Origin: Lachnoclostridium sp. An131
Lineage (GTDB): Bacteria > Bacillota > Clostridia > Lachnospirales > Lachnospiraceae
Assembly (NCBI RefSeq): GCF_002160825.1
Contig: NZ_NFLI01000017.1
Coordinates: 18,160 to 82,159, forward strand
Direction of reading: 5' to 3'
Length of the DNA stretch: 64,000 bases
In this document: positions 8,917 through 18,037 of the stretch, piece by piece
How positions within the stretch are numbered: position 1 is the first letter of the stretch
Layout: every line of letters begins with the position of its first letter
The notes under the pieces: model-generated
Databases searched by the model: none
The model's input: the letters and a program-made list of their open reading frames with translations, nothing else
What the model was told of the DNA's origin: nothing
Made by a program: the position numbers and the translations under genes

Positions 8917-10035
8917 TTACAGCAGCGCCTCACAGACCTTCTCCAGGTTCTCCCGAATCTTGATATGCTGCGGGCATGCCTCTTCACATTTTCCGCACTT
9001 CACGCACTGATCCGCGTGGTTCTTTCCATGCCCGCCTACCAGCCATTCCTCCTGATGCTTTGCAAAGGCCTTATCTTTGTAAAGTGTCAGCAGATTCATC
9101 GCGGTAAAGGAACCGGAAATACCGATATTCTTCGGACAGACCTTCGCGCAGTAATTGCAGGTCGTGCAGGGAATCAGCGGAATCTTCTTTAATTCCTCCT
9201 GCGCTTTCGCAATGACAGCCTGCTGCTCCCCGTTCAGGCCCTGGAAGCCCTTCATGTAGGAAAGGTTATCCTTCATCTGCTCTACGCTGCTCATGCCGGA
9301 AAGCACCGTGATCACACCATCCAGGCTTGCGGCAAACCGTACTGCCCAGGAAGCCACCGAGGAATCCGGCTCTGCGTTCTTCAATACCTCCGCCACAGAT
9401 TCCGGCGGATTTGCCAGCATGCCGCCCTTGATGGGCTCCATAATAATCACAGGCTTGCCGTGCTTTCTGGCCACCTCATAGCAGGCTCTCGACTGTACTG
9501 CCGGATTCTCCCAGTCCGCGTAGTTAATCTGAAGCTGGACAAATTCCATTTCCGGATGCTGATTCAAAACCTCATCCAGCGCTTCTGGCGTAGAGTGAAA
9601 GGAAAAGCCGATATGCTTAATCAGTCCCTCCTTTTTCTTCTCCTGCACCCAGCTCCACATATCAAAATCATCAAAATACTTCGTTCTTCCCTCACCGATA
9701 TTATGCAGCAGGTAGAAGTCAAAATAGCCCGCTCCCGTCTGCTTCAGGGATGTGTCAAACTGGGCGACAGCCTCCTCTCTTGTCTTGCAGCCTATCCATG
9801 CCGCGTTCTTGGTCGCGAGCTGGAAGCGCTCACGTGGATAACGCTCTACCAGAGCCTGCCGGATGGCGTCCTCGCTCCCGGCGTAGGCCCAGGCCGTATC
9901 AAAATACGTGAAGCCCGCCTCCAGAAACAGATCTACCATCTCCTTTGTCTGCTCCACATCAATCACGCCGTCCTTCTGGGGAAGGCGCATCAGGCCGAAG
10001 CCAAGCTTTCCGATTGATTCACCTAAATATGCCAT
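8917..10035 (-). CDS. Aldo/keto reductase with C-terminal 4Fe-4S ferredoxin domain
   Basis: The 372-residue protein has an AKR TIM barrel in residues 1-280 (GFGLMRLP at the start, YFDTAWAY with the catalytic-type Asp/Tyr, and a Lys/His pair in the LLHNIGEG region). The tail carries two cysteine clusters: CTTCNYCAKVCP near 290-302 and CVKCGKCEEACP near 345-356. This predicts two 4Fe-4S clusters, so electrons probably come from ferredoxin or flavodoxin rather than only NAD(P)H. The flavodoxin gene immediately upstream (45 bp) is a plausible partner. The substrate is unknown. Confidence 0.92.
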   Translation of the reverse strand: MAYLGESIGKLGFGLMRLPQKDGVIDVEQTKEMVDLFLEAGFTYFDTAWAYAGSEDAIRQALVERYPRERFQLATKNAAWIGCKTREEAVAQFDTSLKQTGAGYFDFYLLHNIGEGRTKYFDDFDMWSWVQEKKKEGLIKHIGFSFHSTPEALDEVLNQHPEMEFVQLQINYADWENPAVQSRACYEVARKHGKPVIIMEPIKGGMLANPPESVAEVLKNAEPDSSVASWAVRFAASLDGVITVLSGMSSVEQMKDNLSYMKGFQGLNGEQQAVIAKAQEELKKIPLIPCTTCNYCAKVCPKNIGISGSFTAMNLLTLYKDKAFAKHQEEWLVGGHGKNHADQCVKCGKCEEACPQHIKIRENLEKVCEALL

Positions 10036-10079
10036 GTTCTGTGTCCTCCTTTTCCATTCTTATTCTGTATTCCAAAAAC

Positions 10080-10580
10080 TCAAATCCACTTTTCCAGTTC
10101 TTTTCCACACTGCTCCGCGCTGCCGCCCCGAATGGCGATTCCCTGTTCCACCTTCGCGCCCGGACATGCCTTCCGGATATCCTCCAGGCTGTTTCCAAAG
10201 CCGCTGCCCTCATGCGTACAGAAGGGCCGGATGGTCTTTCCCGAAAAATCAAAATGCTCCAGAAACGTAAAGACCGCCATCGGCATCGTCCCCCAGTAAT
10301 TGGGATAGCCCAGATAAATCGTATCATACCCGCTGATGCTGTCCGGATAGGCTTTCAGCTCCGGACGGGCGCTGCGCCTCTGATCCTCCTGCGCCTGGGC
10401 AATACACTCGTTGTAATCCTTTGCATAGGGCTGTACCGGCTCAATCTGAAACAGTTCCGCCCCAGTCAGCTTCTGCAGGATCGAAGCCACGGTCTCCGTG
10501 TTTCCCCTGTTCAGCACTTTGATCAGCCCATTTACGTAGTTTTCATCCCTGCGTGAAAAAAAAGCAATCAGTTCCGCCAC
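10080..10580 (-). CDS. Flavodoxin
   Basis: This 166-residue protein matches long-type flavodoxins of anaerobic Firmicutes: FFSRRDENY near the N-terminus, NRGNTETVA (phosphate loop contacts), the hydrophobic strand TIYLGYPNYWGTMPM, and the THEGSGFGNSLEDI region. I choose the GTG at 10580, with AGAGGA six bases upstream, because the family begins just before the first beta strand (ELIAFFS). The open frame continues to 10817, but that stretch is control DNA and overlaps the divergent lysR leader. The phosphate loop region (SRRDENY) deviates from the usual SRTGENY. It is the first gene of a flavodoxin-AKR-CMD/cupin set. Confidence 0.88.
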   Translation of the reverse strand: MAELIAFFSRRDENYVNGLIKVLNRGNTETVASILQKLTGAELFQIEPVQPYAKDYNECIAQAQEDQRRSARPELKAYPDSISGYDTIYLGYPNYWGTMPMAVFTFLEHFDFSGKTIRPFCTHEGSGFGNSLEDIRKACPGAKVEQGIAIRGGSAEQCGKELEKWI

Positions 10581-10688
10581 AAATCTTCCTCTCACTTTCC
10601 TGTCCCGGCGCCTGCGCGCAGGAACCTTTTTATACTTCCAATGCTGTGGTTTTATTATAAACGCTCCTTTCTTGACGCGGAATCTCCA

Positions 10689-10740
10689 ATATGTTATCGT
10701 TGTATTAACATATAGTTTATACTTATCGAGAACATAAACT
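10689..10740. promoter_or_regulatory. Two inverted repeats between flavodoxin and lysR, candidate LysR sites
   Basis: ATATGTTA (10689-10696) is inverted as TAACATAT (10706-10713), and AGTTTAT (10714-10720) is inverted as ATAAACT (10734-10740). The two dyads abut and lie in the divergent intergenic region, about 80-130 bp before the lysR start, as expected for a LysR-type regulator's recognition and activation sites. Confidence 0.55.
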
Positions 10741-10819
10741 GCATAATCACAGACTGCAGACGCATAAAACACCCGCAGTCCAAAACTTCCCCACCATTTA
10801 AACGAATCAGGAGGCATCT

Positions 10820-11716
10820 ATGTACAATCACCTGCTTGATACCTTTATCGCCGTAGCCGACTGCGGCAGCTTTACCAAAGCCGCAGGAAAGCTCTTCATT
10901 TCTCCCACCGCCGTCATGAAACAGATGAATGCGCTGGAAGCAGAGCTGGACCTGAAGCTCACCGAACGCACTCCCTCCGGCATCCGTCTGACAAAAGCCG
11001 GAGCTGTCATTTATCAGGACGCCCGTTTTCTCATGGATTATTCCCGGAAATCCCTGGCCAGTGCCAGGGCGGCGCTCCTCGCGGAGGAACATACCTTCTG
11101 CGTGGGGACATCCCTTTTGAATCCGGCCAAGCCCTTTATGGATCTATGGTACCGGGTAAACAAAGATTTTCCCGATTACAAGCTGCATCTCGTTTCCTTC
11201 GAGGACGACCACAACGGTATCCTGTCGGAAATCGAAAAGCTGGGAGAAAAATTTGATTTTCTGATCGGTGTCTGTGATTCCAGAGCCTGGCTTTCCCGCT
11301 GCAATTTTCTTCCTCTCGGTATGTACCGGAAGATGATTGCTGTGCCCAGAGAGCACCGCCTGGCCGGGAAGAAGCGCCTGAAGCTGGAAGATCTGTATGG
11401 GGAGACCCTGATGATGGTGAAACGGGGCGATTCCGGCCACAACGATTTTCTCCGTCATGAGCTTGAGACCCGCCACCCGGAGATCCGGATTGAGGATACG
11501 CCATCCTTTTACGACCTGTCGGTCTTTAACCGCTGCGCCGAAACCGGAAACGTACTGCTGACCATCGAGTGCTGGCAGGAGGTACACCCCGGCCTTGTGA
11601 CCCTTCCTGTCGACTGGGAATATGAGATTCCCTACGGGCTGCTTTACAGCCTGAACGCGCCGGAAGATGTGCTTCGGTTTGTGAAAACCGTAGGAGAGCT
11701 GAATCCGCAGCCATAG
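10820..11716 (+). CDS. LysR-family transcriptional regulator
   Basis: The 298-residue protein has the LysR winged helix at residues 1-60 (LLDTFIAVADCGSFTKAAGKLFISPTAVMKQMNALE, the classic order with the turn SPTAV) and a substrate-binding-like domain from about residue 90 (FCVGTSLLNPAKPFMD). It is transcribed divergently from the flavodoxin/AKR/CMD-cupin genes, with two inverted repeats between them, so it most likely controls that set. The inducer is unknown. The CMD-cupin and AKR context suggests a response to reactive carbonyls or redox stress, which is inference. Confidence 0.93.
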   Translation: MYNHLLDTFIAVADCGSFTKAAGKLFISPTAVMKQMNALEAELDLKLTERTPSGIRLTKAGAVIYQDARFLMDYSRKSLASARAALLAEEHTFCVGTSLLNPAKPFMDLWYRVNKDFPDYKLHLVSFEDDHNGILSEIEKLGEKFDFLIGVCDSRAWLSRCNFLPLGMYRKMIAVPREHRLAGKKRLKLEDLYGETLMMVKRGDSGHNDFLRHELETRHPEIRIEDTPSFYDLSVFNRCAETGNVLLTIECWQEVHPGLVTLPVDWEYEIPYGLLYSLNAPEDVLRFVKTVGELNPQP

Positions 11717-11725
11717 AGCCTGCCC

Positions 11726-12355
11726 TTATACCAGCAGGTTTACAATCAGTCCTGTCACAAAGGAATATACCATCACAAAAGCCAGGTACAGCAGAAAATG
11801 CCGGAGACCCAGCACGATTTTAAGGGCTCCAAGGTTCGTAATCTTCGTGGAAGGGCCGGTAATCATAAAGGCTCCCGCGCTTCCCATGCTCATGCCGTCC
11901 AGAAGCCAGGACTGCAGAAGCGGAATCGTACCTCCGCCGCAGGCATAAAGGGGAACGCCGATCGTAGCTGCCATCAGCACACCGAAGGCTTCATTTCCGC
12001 CAAACAGATCTGTCATCAGATCCTGCGGCACATACCGCTGAAACAGCGCAGACAGGAGAATTCCCAACAGAAAATAGGGCCCTGTAATCCGTATATTCCG
12101 GCCGATATTCCGGAGCAGCCGGACAAACGGATTGGGATGCGTATCATGGCTCTGCCCCTCCTCAAAGCCTGAGAAATTGAAAAAGGGCTTTCCTCTGCCT
12201 GCCAGACGGATCAGAAGGCCCGCGGCGATTCCGCAGAAAAAACAGGATACGATCCGCACTGTCAGAGCCACCGGCCCAAGGGCCGTGCTGTATACAATCA
12301 GCTGCGGATTGAGCAGGATAGAACACCGCAGCCCTTTGCTGCGGCTCCTCTCCTG
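11726..12355 (-). pseudogene. Permease of the PF03773 (DUF318/ArsP-like) family, 5'-truncated
   Basis: The 181 residues from the GTG at 12271 match the second half of PF03773 permeases: RITGPYFLLGILLSALFQRYVP, the conserved GVPLYACGGGTIPLL and the MITGPSTKITNLGALK segment. Family members are about 300-350 residues with two such halves. In-frame similarity (LLNPQLIVYSTALGP) continues upstream of the GTG to a TGA at 12356-12358, and no ribosome site is present. The first ~100 residues are absent because the ABC transporter gene ends at 12379. It was probably a metal or metalloid (arsenic-type) efflux permease and is now likely inactive. Confidence 0.72.
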
Positions 12356-12378
12356 TCATCGGATAACCATTTTACAAA

Positions 12379-14127
12379 TCAGGTTTCCAGCGCCCAGTTC
12401 TGGCTTTCCATCTGAAGCCGTACCATATGAGCATACACCCCGCCTTTCTCGTACAGCTCTTCCGGCTTTCCCTGCTCTGCCACTCTGCCCTCAGACAGCA
12501 CCACGATCTTATCCGCGCCTGTCACAGTGCGCATCCGGTGGGCAATGATTAAAACTGTCTTATCCTTTACCAGCCGGGAAATCGCCTCCTGAACCGCCGT
12601 CTCGTTCTCCACATCCAGCGATGCGGTGGCCTCATCAAGCAGAATCACCGGCGCATCCTTCAGAAGCGCTCTGGCAATGGAAATACGCTGACGCTCGCCG
12701 CCCGAAAGCGTAGAGCCGTTTTCTCCTACCATGGTCTGGTATCCTTCCGGCAGCTCCCGGACGAACTCGTCGCAGTGCGCCGCCTTTGCCGCCGCGTAGA
12801 CCTCCTCGTCTGTGGCGCCCCTGCGTCCCAGGCGGATGTTTTCAAGAATCGTATCCCGGAACAGCACTACGTCCTGGAAAACAAACGAATAATGCTTCAT
12901 CAGAGCCTCCGGATCTATCCCTGAAATATCGACGCCTCCCAGCGTAATCCTTCCCCCCTGAATGTCCCAGAAGCGGGCCGCCAGCTTGCAGGCTGTGGAC
13001 TTGCCTCCGCCTGAGGGGCCGACAAGAGCCGTGACCTCGCCCTGCTTCGCCGTAAAAGATACGTCATCCAGCACTCCTTCCTTTTCCCGGTAAGCAAATT
13101 TTACATGATGGAACGTAATATCATAATTATCCGGCTCGCATTCCTCTGCTCCGGTCTGGACAGGCTGCTCCAGAATCGCGCGCATCCGGTTGATCTGAAG
13201 CTTGGCGTTGAAGGTCGCCGCAATATTCTGCAGCACCAGCCCCAGCGGATCGTACAGCCGCGCCGCCGCAAACAGGAAGCCCAGAAAATACAGGAAGGAA
13301 AGCTCTCCCTTTATCAGAAGCCCTGCTCCGGTCAGCACGGTTGTGGCAAGCCCTGCCTTTAAGAACGCCTGCGCCGAGCACACAAAGACTCCGGTAGCCA
13401 GCTCAGAGCGGATCGCGCACCGCTCCGCATGTGCAAGCCGCGCGTCCAGCTCATTCAGGTATTCCTTCTGACGGCTGCAGGCCTTAATATCACGGATCGT
13501 CTCCAGGCACTCCTGAATATTATCCGTGACTGCCCTTTTCGCCAGAATGTTCCTCGTACCGCAGATATCCTGAAGCTTTCTGGAGCCCGCCGTCAAAAGC
13601 ACCGCCAAAGGAAATACCCAGAGCACCGCCAGAGCCATTCTCCAGTGAATGGCAAACATCCAGATTCCAATCACCAGCGTGGAGCATATGGACGCAAAAA
13701 GCTGCGGAATATAGTGGGAAAACATCTGATCCAGACTTGAGCAGTCCGCGATCATCGTAGCTGTCAGATCGCTCAGATCCCGGTTCCCGAAAAAGCTTAA
13801 AGGCAGCCGGCGCAGGGTTTCTGCAAGGCCGATCCTTCTGGCCGCGCTCTCCTGATAGGTGGCCAGGTACAAAGACGCATACTGGAAATAATGGAGAACG
13901 AACAGAACAGCCAGCACCAGAATGGCCGCCCCGGTATATAGCAGCAGACCATCCGCAGGGCTTCCTCCCTCCTCCAGCGTGTTCAGCAGATACTGAATCA
14001 CAGCCATCACCACGCCGATCGGAAGCATCAGGCTGATATTGCAGAAAAAGCACCATATGACAGCCTTTACAAAATCCTTCGCCCCCTTTTTGCTGAGAGC
14101 AAATATGTGCTGAAGCATTCGAATCAT
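12379..14127 (-). CDS. ABC exporter, membrane plus ATPase domains (second subunit)
   Basis: The 582-residue protein has six membrane segments in residues 1-310 and a nucleotide-binding domain in the rest: Walker A GPSGGGKST, Q-loop FVFQDVVLFRD, signature LSGGERQR, Walker B VILLDEAT, and the H-loop IIAHRMRTV. The gene start overlaps the stop of the upstream exporter gene by 4 bases (14124-14127), so the two are translationally coupled and should form a heterodimer. Multidrug, peptide or siderophore export are all possible; the sequence does not decide. Confidence 0.92.
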   Translation of the reverse strand: MIRMLQHIFALSKKGAKDFVKAVIWCFFCNISLMLPIGVVMAVIQYLLNTLEEGGSPADGLLLYTGAAILVLAVLFVLHYFQYASLYLATYQESAARRIGLAETLRRLPLSFFGNRDLSDLTATMIADCSSLDQMFSHYIPQLFASICSTLVIGIWMFAIHWRMALAVLWVFPLAVLLTAGSRKLQDICGTRNILAKRAVTDNIQECLETIRDIKACSRQKEYLNELDARLAHAERCAIRSELATGVFVCSAQAFLKAGLATTVLTGAGLLIKGELSFLYFLGFLFAAARLYDPLGLVLQNIAATFNAKLQINRMRAILEQPVQTGAEECEPDNYDITFHHVKFAYREKEGVLDDVSFTAKQGEVTALVGPSGGGKSTACKLAARFWDIQGGRITLGGVDISGIDPEALMKHYSFVFQDVVLFRDTILENIRLGRRGATDEEVYAAAKAAHCDEFVRELPEGYQTMVGENGSTLSGGERQRISIARALLKDAPVILLDEATASLDVENETAVQEAISRLVKDKTVLIIAHRMRTVTGADKIVVLSEGRVAEQGKPEELYEKGGVYAHMVRLQMESQNWALET

Positions 14128-15953
14128 CTATACTCCTCCTCTCCCACAGGCATGCCGCCTGGTTCACGGACTGCCTCTGAGCCTCGCTCTACCTTCCAGG
14201 CCGCCGCCTTCTGGTAATCCTTCCACATTTCAGCATACAGGCCGCCGGCAGATAAAAGCTCCTCATGGCTTCCCTGCTCTCTCACAGCTCCTTTGTCAAT
14301 CACAAGAATCTTGTCTGCATGCTGTACCGTAGAAAGCCTGTGGGCAATCATCAGCACCGTTTTTCCCCTGATCAGCTCGCCAAACGCCTTCTGGATCAGC
14401 GCCTCATTCTCAGGGTCTGCGAATGCGGTAGCCTCATCGAGGACTACGATAGGAGCATCCTTCAGGATTGCCCTTGCAAGAGCAATCCGCTGCGCCTCCC
14501 CGCCGGACAGGTAGACGCCCTTTGTTCCCACCACAGTATTAAGGCCGTCGGGCAGCTTTGCAAGAATGTAATCACACTGGGCGGCGTGAGCCGCCGCCTT
14601 CACCTCCTCCACTGTCGCAGCAGGGCGGGACATTCGGATATTTTCCAGAAGGCTGACCTTGAAAAGCTTCGTATCCTGGAATACAAAGGCCACATGTCTC
14701 ATCAGCTCCTGGCTGTCCATATCCCGCACGTTCACGCCGCCGATCTGCACATGGCCGCTTCCCACATCCCAGAACCGGGGAATCAGGGAAGCCGCCGTAG
14801 ACTTTCCGCCGCCGGAAGGTCCGACCAACCCGGTCACTGTTCCTTCCTTTACAGTAAAGCTCACATCATTCAGGGCAGGGCGCTCCGTACCGGGATACTG
14901 GAAGGTCACATGCTCAAAGCTGACCGTCTCATTTTCCGGCTTTTTCGGATTCTTCGTCTCTTCCAGGGGCTTCTGCTCCAGAACCTGGTCGAGCTTCATC
15001 ATCGCCTCGTTAGCCTCCATAACAGACTCGGAAGCGTACATAATCCGGTTGATCATACCGCCGCAGGCAGGAGCAAACAGGGCATAAAAGATAAAATCAG
15101 CCAGTACATCCCAGCCGTCCCCTCCGGAAGCCAGAAGAAGCGCCGCCGGTACCAGAAGAGCAAAGCCGCCGTTGATGCAGGTGAGAAACGCCGTCTGCCC
15201 CTTCCTGCAGCTCATGGCATACTGGCTTGCCAGATCGCTGTAGGACTGGATCGCCGCGTAAAAGGCCTTAAAGGAGTAAACCGTCTGCTGAAAGACCTTG
15301 ACCACCGGAATTCCCCGGACATACTCCACGGCTTCCGCGCTCATCTTCTCAATTTCCCGCTGGTAGCGGTGGAAAAAGCCTGCATTCTTCCCTCCCATCA
15401 TGCTCGCCATGCACACAAAGGCCAGAACCATGGTCAGAAGGCATAGAAGTCCCATTCTCCAGTCAAAGGTGAACAGCAGGACGACCGCCGCTATGGGCGT
15501 CACCACCGCAGCCGTCAGATCCGGCAGCTTATGCGCCAGCAGGTCTTCTGTCAGCGCCGCATTGTCATCAATAATCTTCCGGAGTCTTCCCGACTGGTCT
15601 ACCGCAAAGAAGCCAAGGGGCAGTTCCAGAATATGAGCCACGCCTGTATGGCGCATATTCCGGGCCGTGCGGAAGGCTGCGATGTGCGTGCACATCAGCG
15701 CCGCGAAATACACCAGGATATTGCTGACGGCAAACCACACCGCAGTCCAGCCCCACCGGACAATACCTGAAGCTTCTGACACGTCCGGATATACGGCCAG
15801 CGCCTCTCTCGCAGCCAGCCAGACGCACACGTAGGGAACGAGCCCCAGAACCGCTGCGATTCCGGAAAGGACACAGCCCAGAAATGTGAGCTTTTTATGT
15901 CCTCCGGCAAACGCCAGCAGCCTTGATAGATTTGATTGCTTTTTCAAATCCAA
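14124..15953 (-). CDS. ABC exporter, membrane plus ATPase domains (first subunit)
   Basis: The 609-residue partner has the same layout: transmembrane domain to about residue 320, then Walker A GPSGGGKST, FVFQDTKLFK, signature LSGGEAQR, Walker B IVVLDEAT and IAHRLSTV. Both subunits keep the Walker B Glu or its equivalent (DEAT), so neither site is obviously degenerate. The gene lies 50 bp after tetR and starts at ATG 15953 (MDLKKQSN). Control by the adjacent TetR repressor is expected. Confidence 0.92.
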   Translation of the reverse strand: MDLKKQSNLSRLLAFAGGHKKLTFLGCVLSGIAAVLGLVPYVCVWLAAREALAVYPDVSEASGIVRWGWTAVWFAVSNILVYFAALMCTHIAAFRTARNMRHTGVAHILELPLGFFAVDQSGRLRKIIDDNAALTEDLLAHKLPDLTAAVVTPIAAVVLLFTFDWRMGLLCLLTMVLAFVCMASMMGGKNAGFFHRYQREIEKMSAEAVEYVRGIPVVKVFQQTVYSFKAFYAAIQSYSDLASQYAMSCRKGQTAFLTCINGGFALLVPAALLLASGGDGWDVLADFIFYALFAPACGGMINRIMYASESVMEANEAMMKLDQVLEQKPLEETKNPKKPENETVSFEHVTFQYPGTERPALNDVSFTVKEGTVTGLVGPSGGGKSTAASLIPRFWDVGSGHVQIGGVNVRDMDSQELMRHVAFVFQDTKLFKVSLLENIRMSRPAATVEEVKAAAHAAQCDYILAKLPDGLNTVVGTKGVYLSGGEAQRIALARAILKDAPIVVLDEATAFADPENEALIQKAFGELIRGKTVLMIAHRLSTVQHADKILVIDKGAVREQGSHEELLSAGGLYAEMWKDYQKAAAWKVERGSEAVREPGGMPVGEEEYR

Positions 15954-16003
15954 CCCTCCTTATAATTAGTTTTGACTAACTTATATCTAAAAATTACAGG
16001 GCA

Positions 16004-16621
16004 TCACTGCCCCATAATTTTCATCCAGCCCGCGGTATAGAACTCCCGCAGTTCATCCAGATACTGCTCTGCTTCCTCAAGCGGCATCTCGTGTATGATC
16101 AATTCAAGGAACGCATTAAACATGCCTGTAATCAAAATATGCTCAAGTCTGGGATCTACCGGCTTTGAGGGAATTCCCAGCTTTTCCAGCACTGCCTGAT
16201 AAGCATGGGTGGCTTTCGTCTCGACCTCTACCATCTCATCGATCATTCCCGCAAACCGCGTCCCTTCCGCACAGCCAAGAAGCAGCTTCATCTCCTCCAG
16301 ATTCTCATAGGCATAACGGAGCATCTCATACATACATTCCCCGCTGGTCTTTCCCATATGCTTTGGCTGTTCCTCGGGCGGCAGAGCCGCAAATTCCTCC
16401 TGGGCTTTTAAAAACAGCCCCATAAAGGTCCGGTACTGCTCCCCCGCCAGCGCCTCAAACAGCTCTTCCTTGCTGTCATAGTACCCATAGAAGGCGCCCG
16501 TCGTCACACCGGCAGTCTTTACAATATTCCGGAGAGACGCCGCCTGAAATCCCTTCTCGAGAAATTCCCTTTTCGCAGCGGCGTGGATCAGTTCCAATGT
16601 CGTCTGAGCCGTTTTCTGCAT
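16004..16621 (-). CDS. TetR/AcrR-family transcriptional regulator
   Basis: The 205-residue protein has the TetR DNA-binding region at residues 10-55 (AAKREFLEKGFQAASLRNI, then GVTTGAFYGYYDSKEELFEAL). The helical C-terminal ligand domain shows no further recognisable motif. It is the first gene of the tetR-ABC-ABC set and has a consensus promoter with tandem 13-bp repeats over the start site, which suggests autoregulation together with the exporter. The ligand is probably the exported compound. Confidence 0.93.
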   Translation of the reverse strand: MQKTAQTTLELIHAAAKREFLEKGFQAASLRNIVKTAGVTTGAFYGYYDSKEELFEALAGEQYRTFMGLFLKAQEEFAALPPEEQPKHMGKTSGECMYEMLRYAYENLEEMKLLLGCAEGTRFAGMIDEMVEVETKATHAYQAVLEKLGIPSKPVDPRLEHILITGMFNAFLELIIHEMPLEEAEQYLDELREFYTAGWMKIMGQ

Positions 16622-16647
16622 CTGGCTCCTCCTTCTTTTCCGCGCTG

Positions 16648-16703
16648 TATAGCATTGTTATATAGCACTGTTACATTATACTTTCTTGCAAACCATCTGT
16701 CAA
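16648..16703 (-). promoter_or_regulatory. Consensus tetR promoter with tandem 13-bp operator-like repeats
   Basis: On the minus strand, TTGACA (16698-16703) and TATAAT (16675-16680) are separated by exactly 17 bases. Directly downstream, TATAGCATTGTTA (16648-16660) and TATAGCACTGTTA (16661-16673) abut as direct repeats differing at one base, covering the expected transcription start. A repressor bound there would block the promoter, so this is the best candidate TetR operator. Confidence 0.8.
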
Positions 16704-16731
16704 GCTTCCGGCAAAATTTTCTTTCTGTCTC

Positions 16732-16760
16732 TTGTTCTTTTTTCCTTCTGCGTCTATAAT
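16732..16760 (+). promoter_or_regulatory. SigA-type promoter of the fliB-like gene
   Basis: TTGTTC (16732-16737), a 17-base spacer and TATAAT (16755-16760), with the start codon 60 bases downstream. Confidence 0.75.
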
Positions 16761-16819
16761 GTTACTGCGCGTCTGCCGGAAGCACAGGGCAGAAAGCAAA
16801 AGAGAAAGAGGTGTGTGAC

Positions 16820-17971
16820 ATGCAGTATACCGTTCCCCATTACTGGAATAAATTTCAATGCACCGGAGGCTCTTGTCCGGATACCTGCTGCGCCGGATGG
16901 CAGATCCAGATTGATCCGGCTTCCCTGAAAAAATACCGGAACCAAAAGGGTCCCCTGGGGAGCCGCCTGCACAACGAGATCAACTGGAAAGAGGCTTGCT
17001 TCCGGCAGTACCATGGCCGCTGTGCCTTCTTAAATGAAGAAAATCTCTGTGATCTGTACCTGGAGGGCGGCGGAAAGAAGGCTTTCTGCCGGACATGCAG
17101 GACTTATCCCCGCCATATCGAAGAGTTCGAAGGTCTCAGGGAAATGTCCCTGTCTCTCTCCTGTCCCGCAGCCGCAAAGCTGATTCTGGAATGCCGCGAG
17201 CCTGTCCGCTTTCTCCATGGGGAAAACGACAGGACAGAAAATTATTCGGAGTTTGACTTTTTCCTGTTCACCAAGCTGATGGACGTCCGCAGCCTGATAT
17301 TCCGGATTCTTCAGGAACGGGAACGCCCTCTCCGCCTGCGGCTGGCTCTGGTTCTGGCCCTGACCCATGATTTTCAGCTTCTGATCCGGCGCGGACGGCT
17401 TTTTGAAACAGAAGCTCTGTTAAAGCGCTGCAGTTCACCGGAAATCTGGGAAGAGACAGAGCAGAAGCTGTGCCTGCGGCTGAACAGCGCGAAAGTCTCC
17501 GGATCCTCTCTGGCGTCACAGGCGCTCCGCCGTCTCTTCTCCAGTTTGGAACAGATGGAGGTTCTGCGTCGGGACTGGCGGCAATACCGCAAAAAAGCTG
17601 AAAAAACTCTGATGCAGGAGACCTCTCCTTCGCCGGAACAGCTCGCACCTTTTCAGGCTCTGTTTTCCGAGACAGTCACCGAGCAGCTGATGATCTATTT
17701 TCTCTTTACCTATTTTGCCGGCGCCGTCTATGATGGAGATGCCTGGGGAAAGATGAAATTTTCCTTTGCTTCCATGGTTATGATTCGCGAGCTTTTCCGT
17801 GCCGAATGTCTGCAGGACCCTGATATCGTCACTGCAGAGACCCTTCAGAAAACTGCCTGGCGATTTGCGCGGGAGCTGGAGCATTCCGATCAGAACAGAA
17901 ATCTGCTGGAACAGAAATTAAAACAGGAACGCCTGTTTTCTCTGACGTCCCTGTTTTCCCTGCTTCCTTAA
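16820..17971 (+). CDS. fliB: FliB-like protein (flagellin lysine N-methylase family)
   Basis: The 383-residue protein begins MQYTVPHYWNKFQCTGGSCPDTCCAGW and has a second cysteine group CAFLNEENLCDLY...FCRTCRTYPRH, the pattern of the FliB/YkgJ cysteine cluster thought to hold an iron-sulfur centre. FliB methylates flagellin lysines in Salmonella. I start at ATG 16820 with AGAGGTG six bases upstream. No flagellar gene is in the window, so its target here is uncertain; many non-motile Firmicutes carry such proteins. The symbol reflects family membership only. Confidence 0.85.
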   Translation: MQYTVPHYWNKFQCTGGSCPDTCCAGWQIQIDPASLKKYRNQKGPLGSRLHNEINWKEACFRQYHGRCAFLNEENLCDLYLEGGGKKAFCRTCRTYPRHIEEFEGLREMSLSLSCPAAAKLILECREPVRFLHGENDRTENYSEFDFFLFTKLMDVRSLIFRILQERERPLRLRLALVLALTHDFQLLIRRGRLFETEALLKRCSSPEIWEETEQKLCLRLNSAKVSGSSLASQALRRLFSSLEQMEVLRRDWRQYRKKAEKTLMQETSPSPEQLAPFQALFSETVTEQLMIYFLFTYFAGAVYDGDAWGKMKFSFASMVMIRELFRAECLQDPDIVTAETLQKTAWRFARELEHSDQNRNLLEQKLKQERLFSLTSLFSLLP

Positions 17972-18037
17972 GATCGCTTTCTCAGATTCCTGCCCTTGCT
18001 TCTTAAGCTTTTGCCCCTGCGTCTTTGCTGCGGACGG

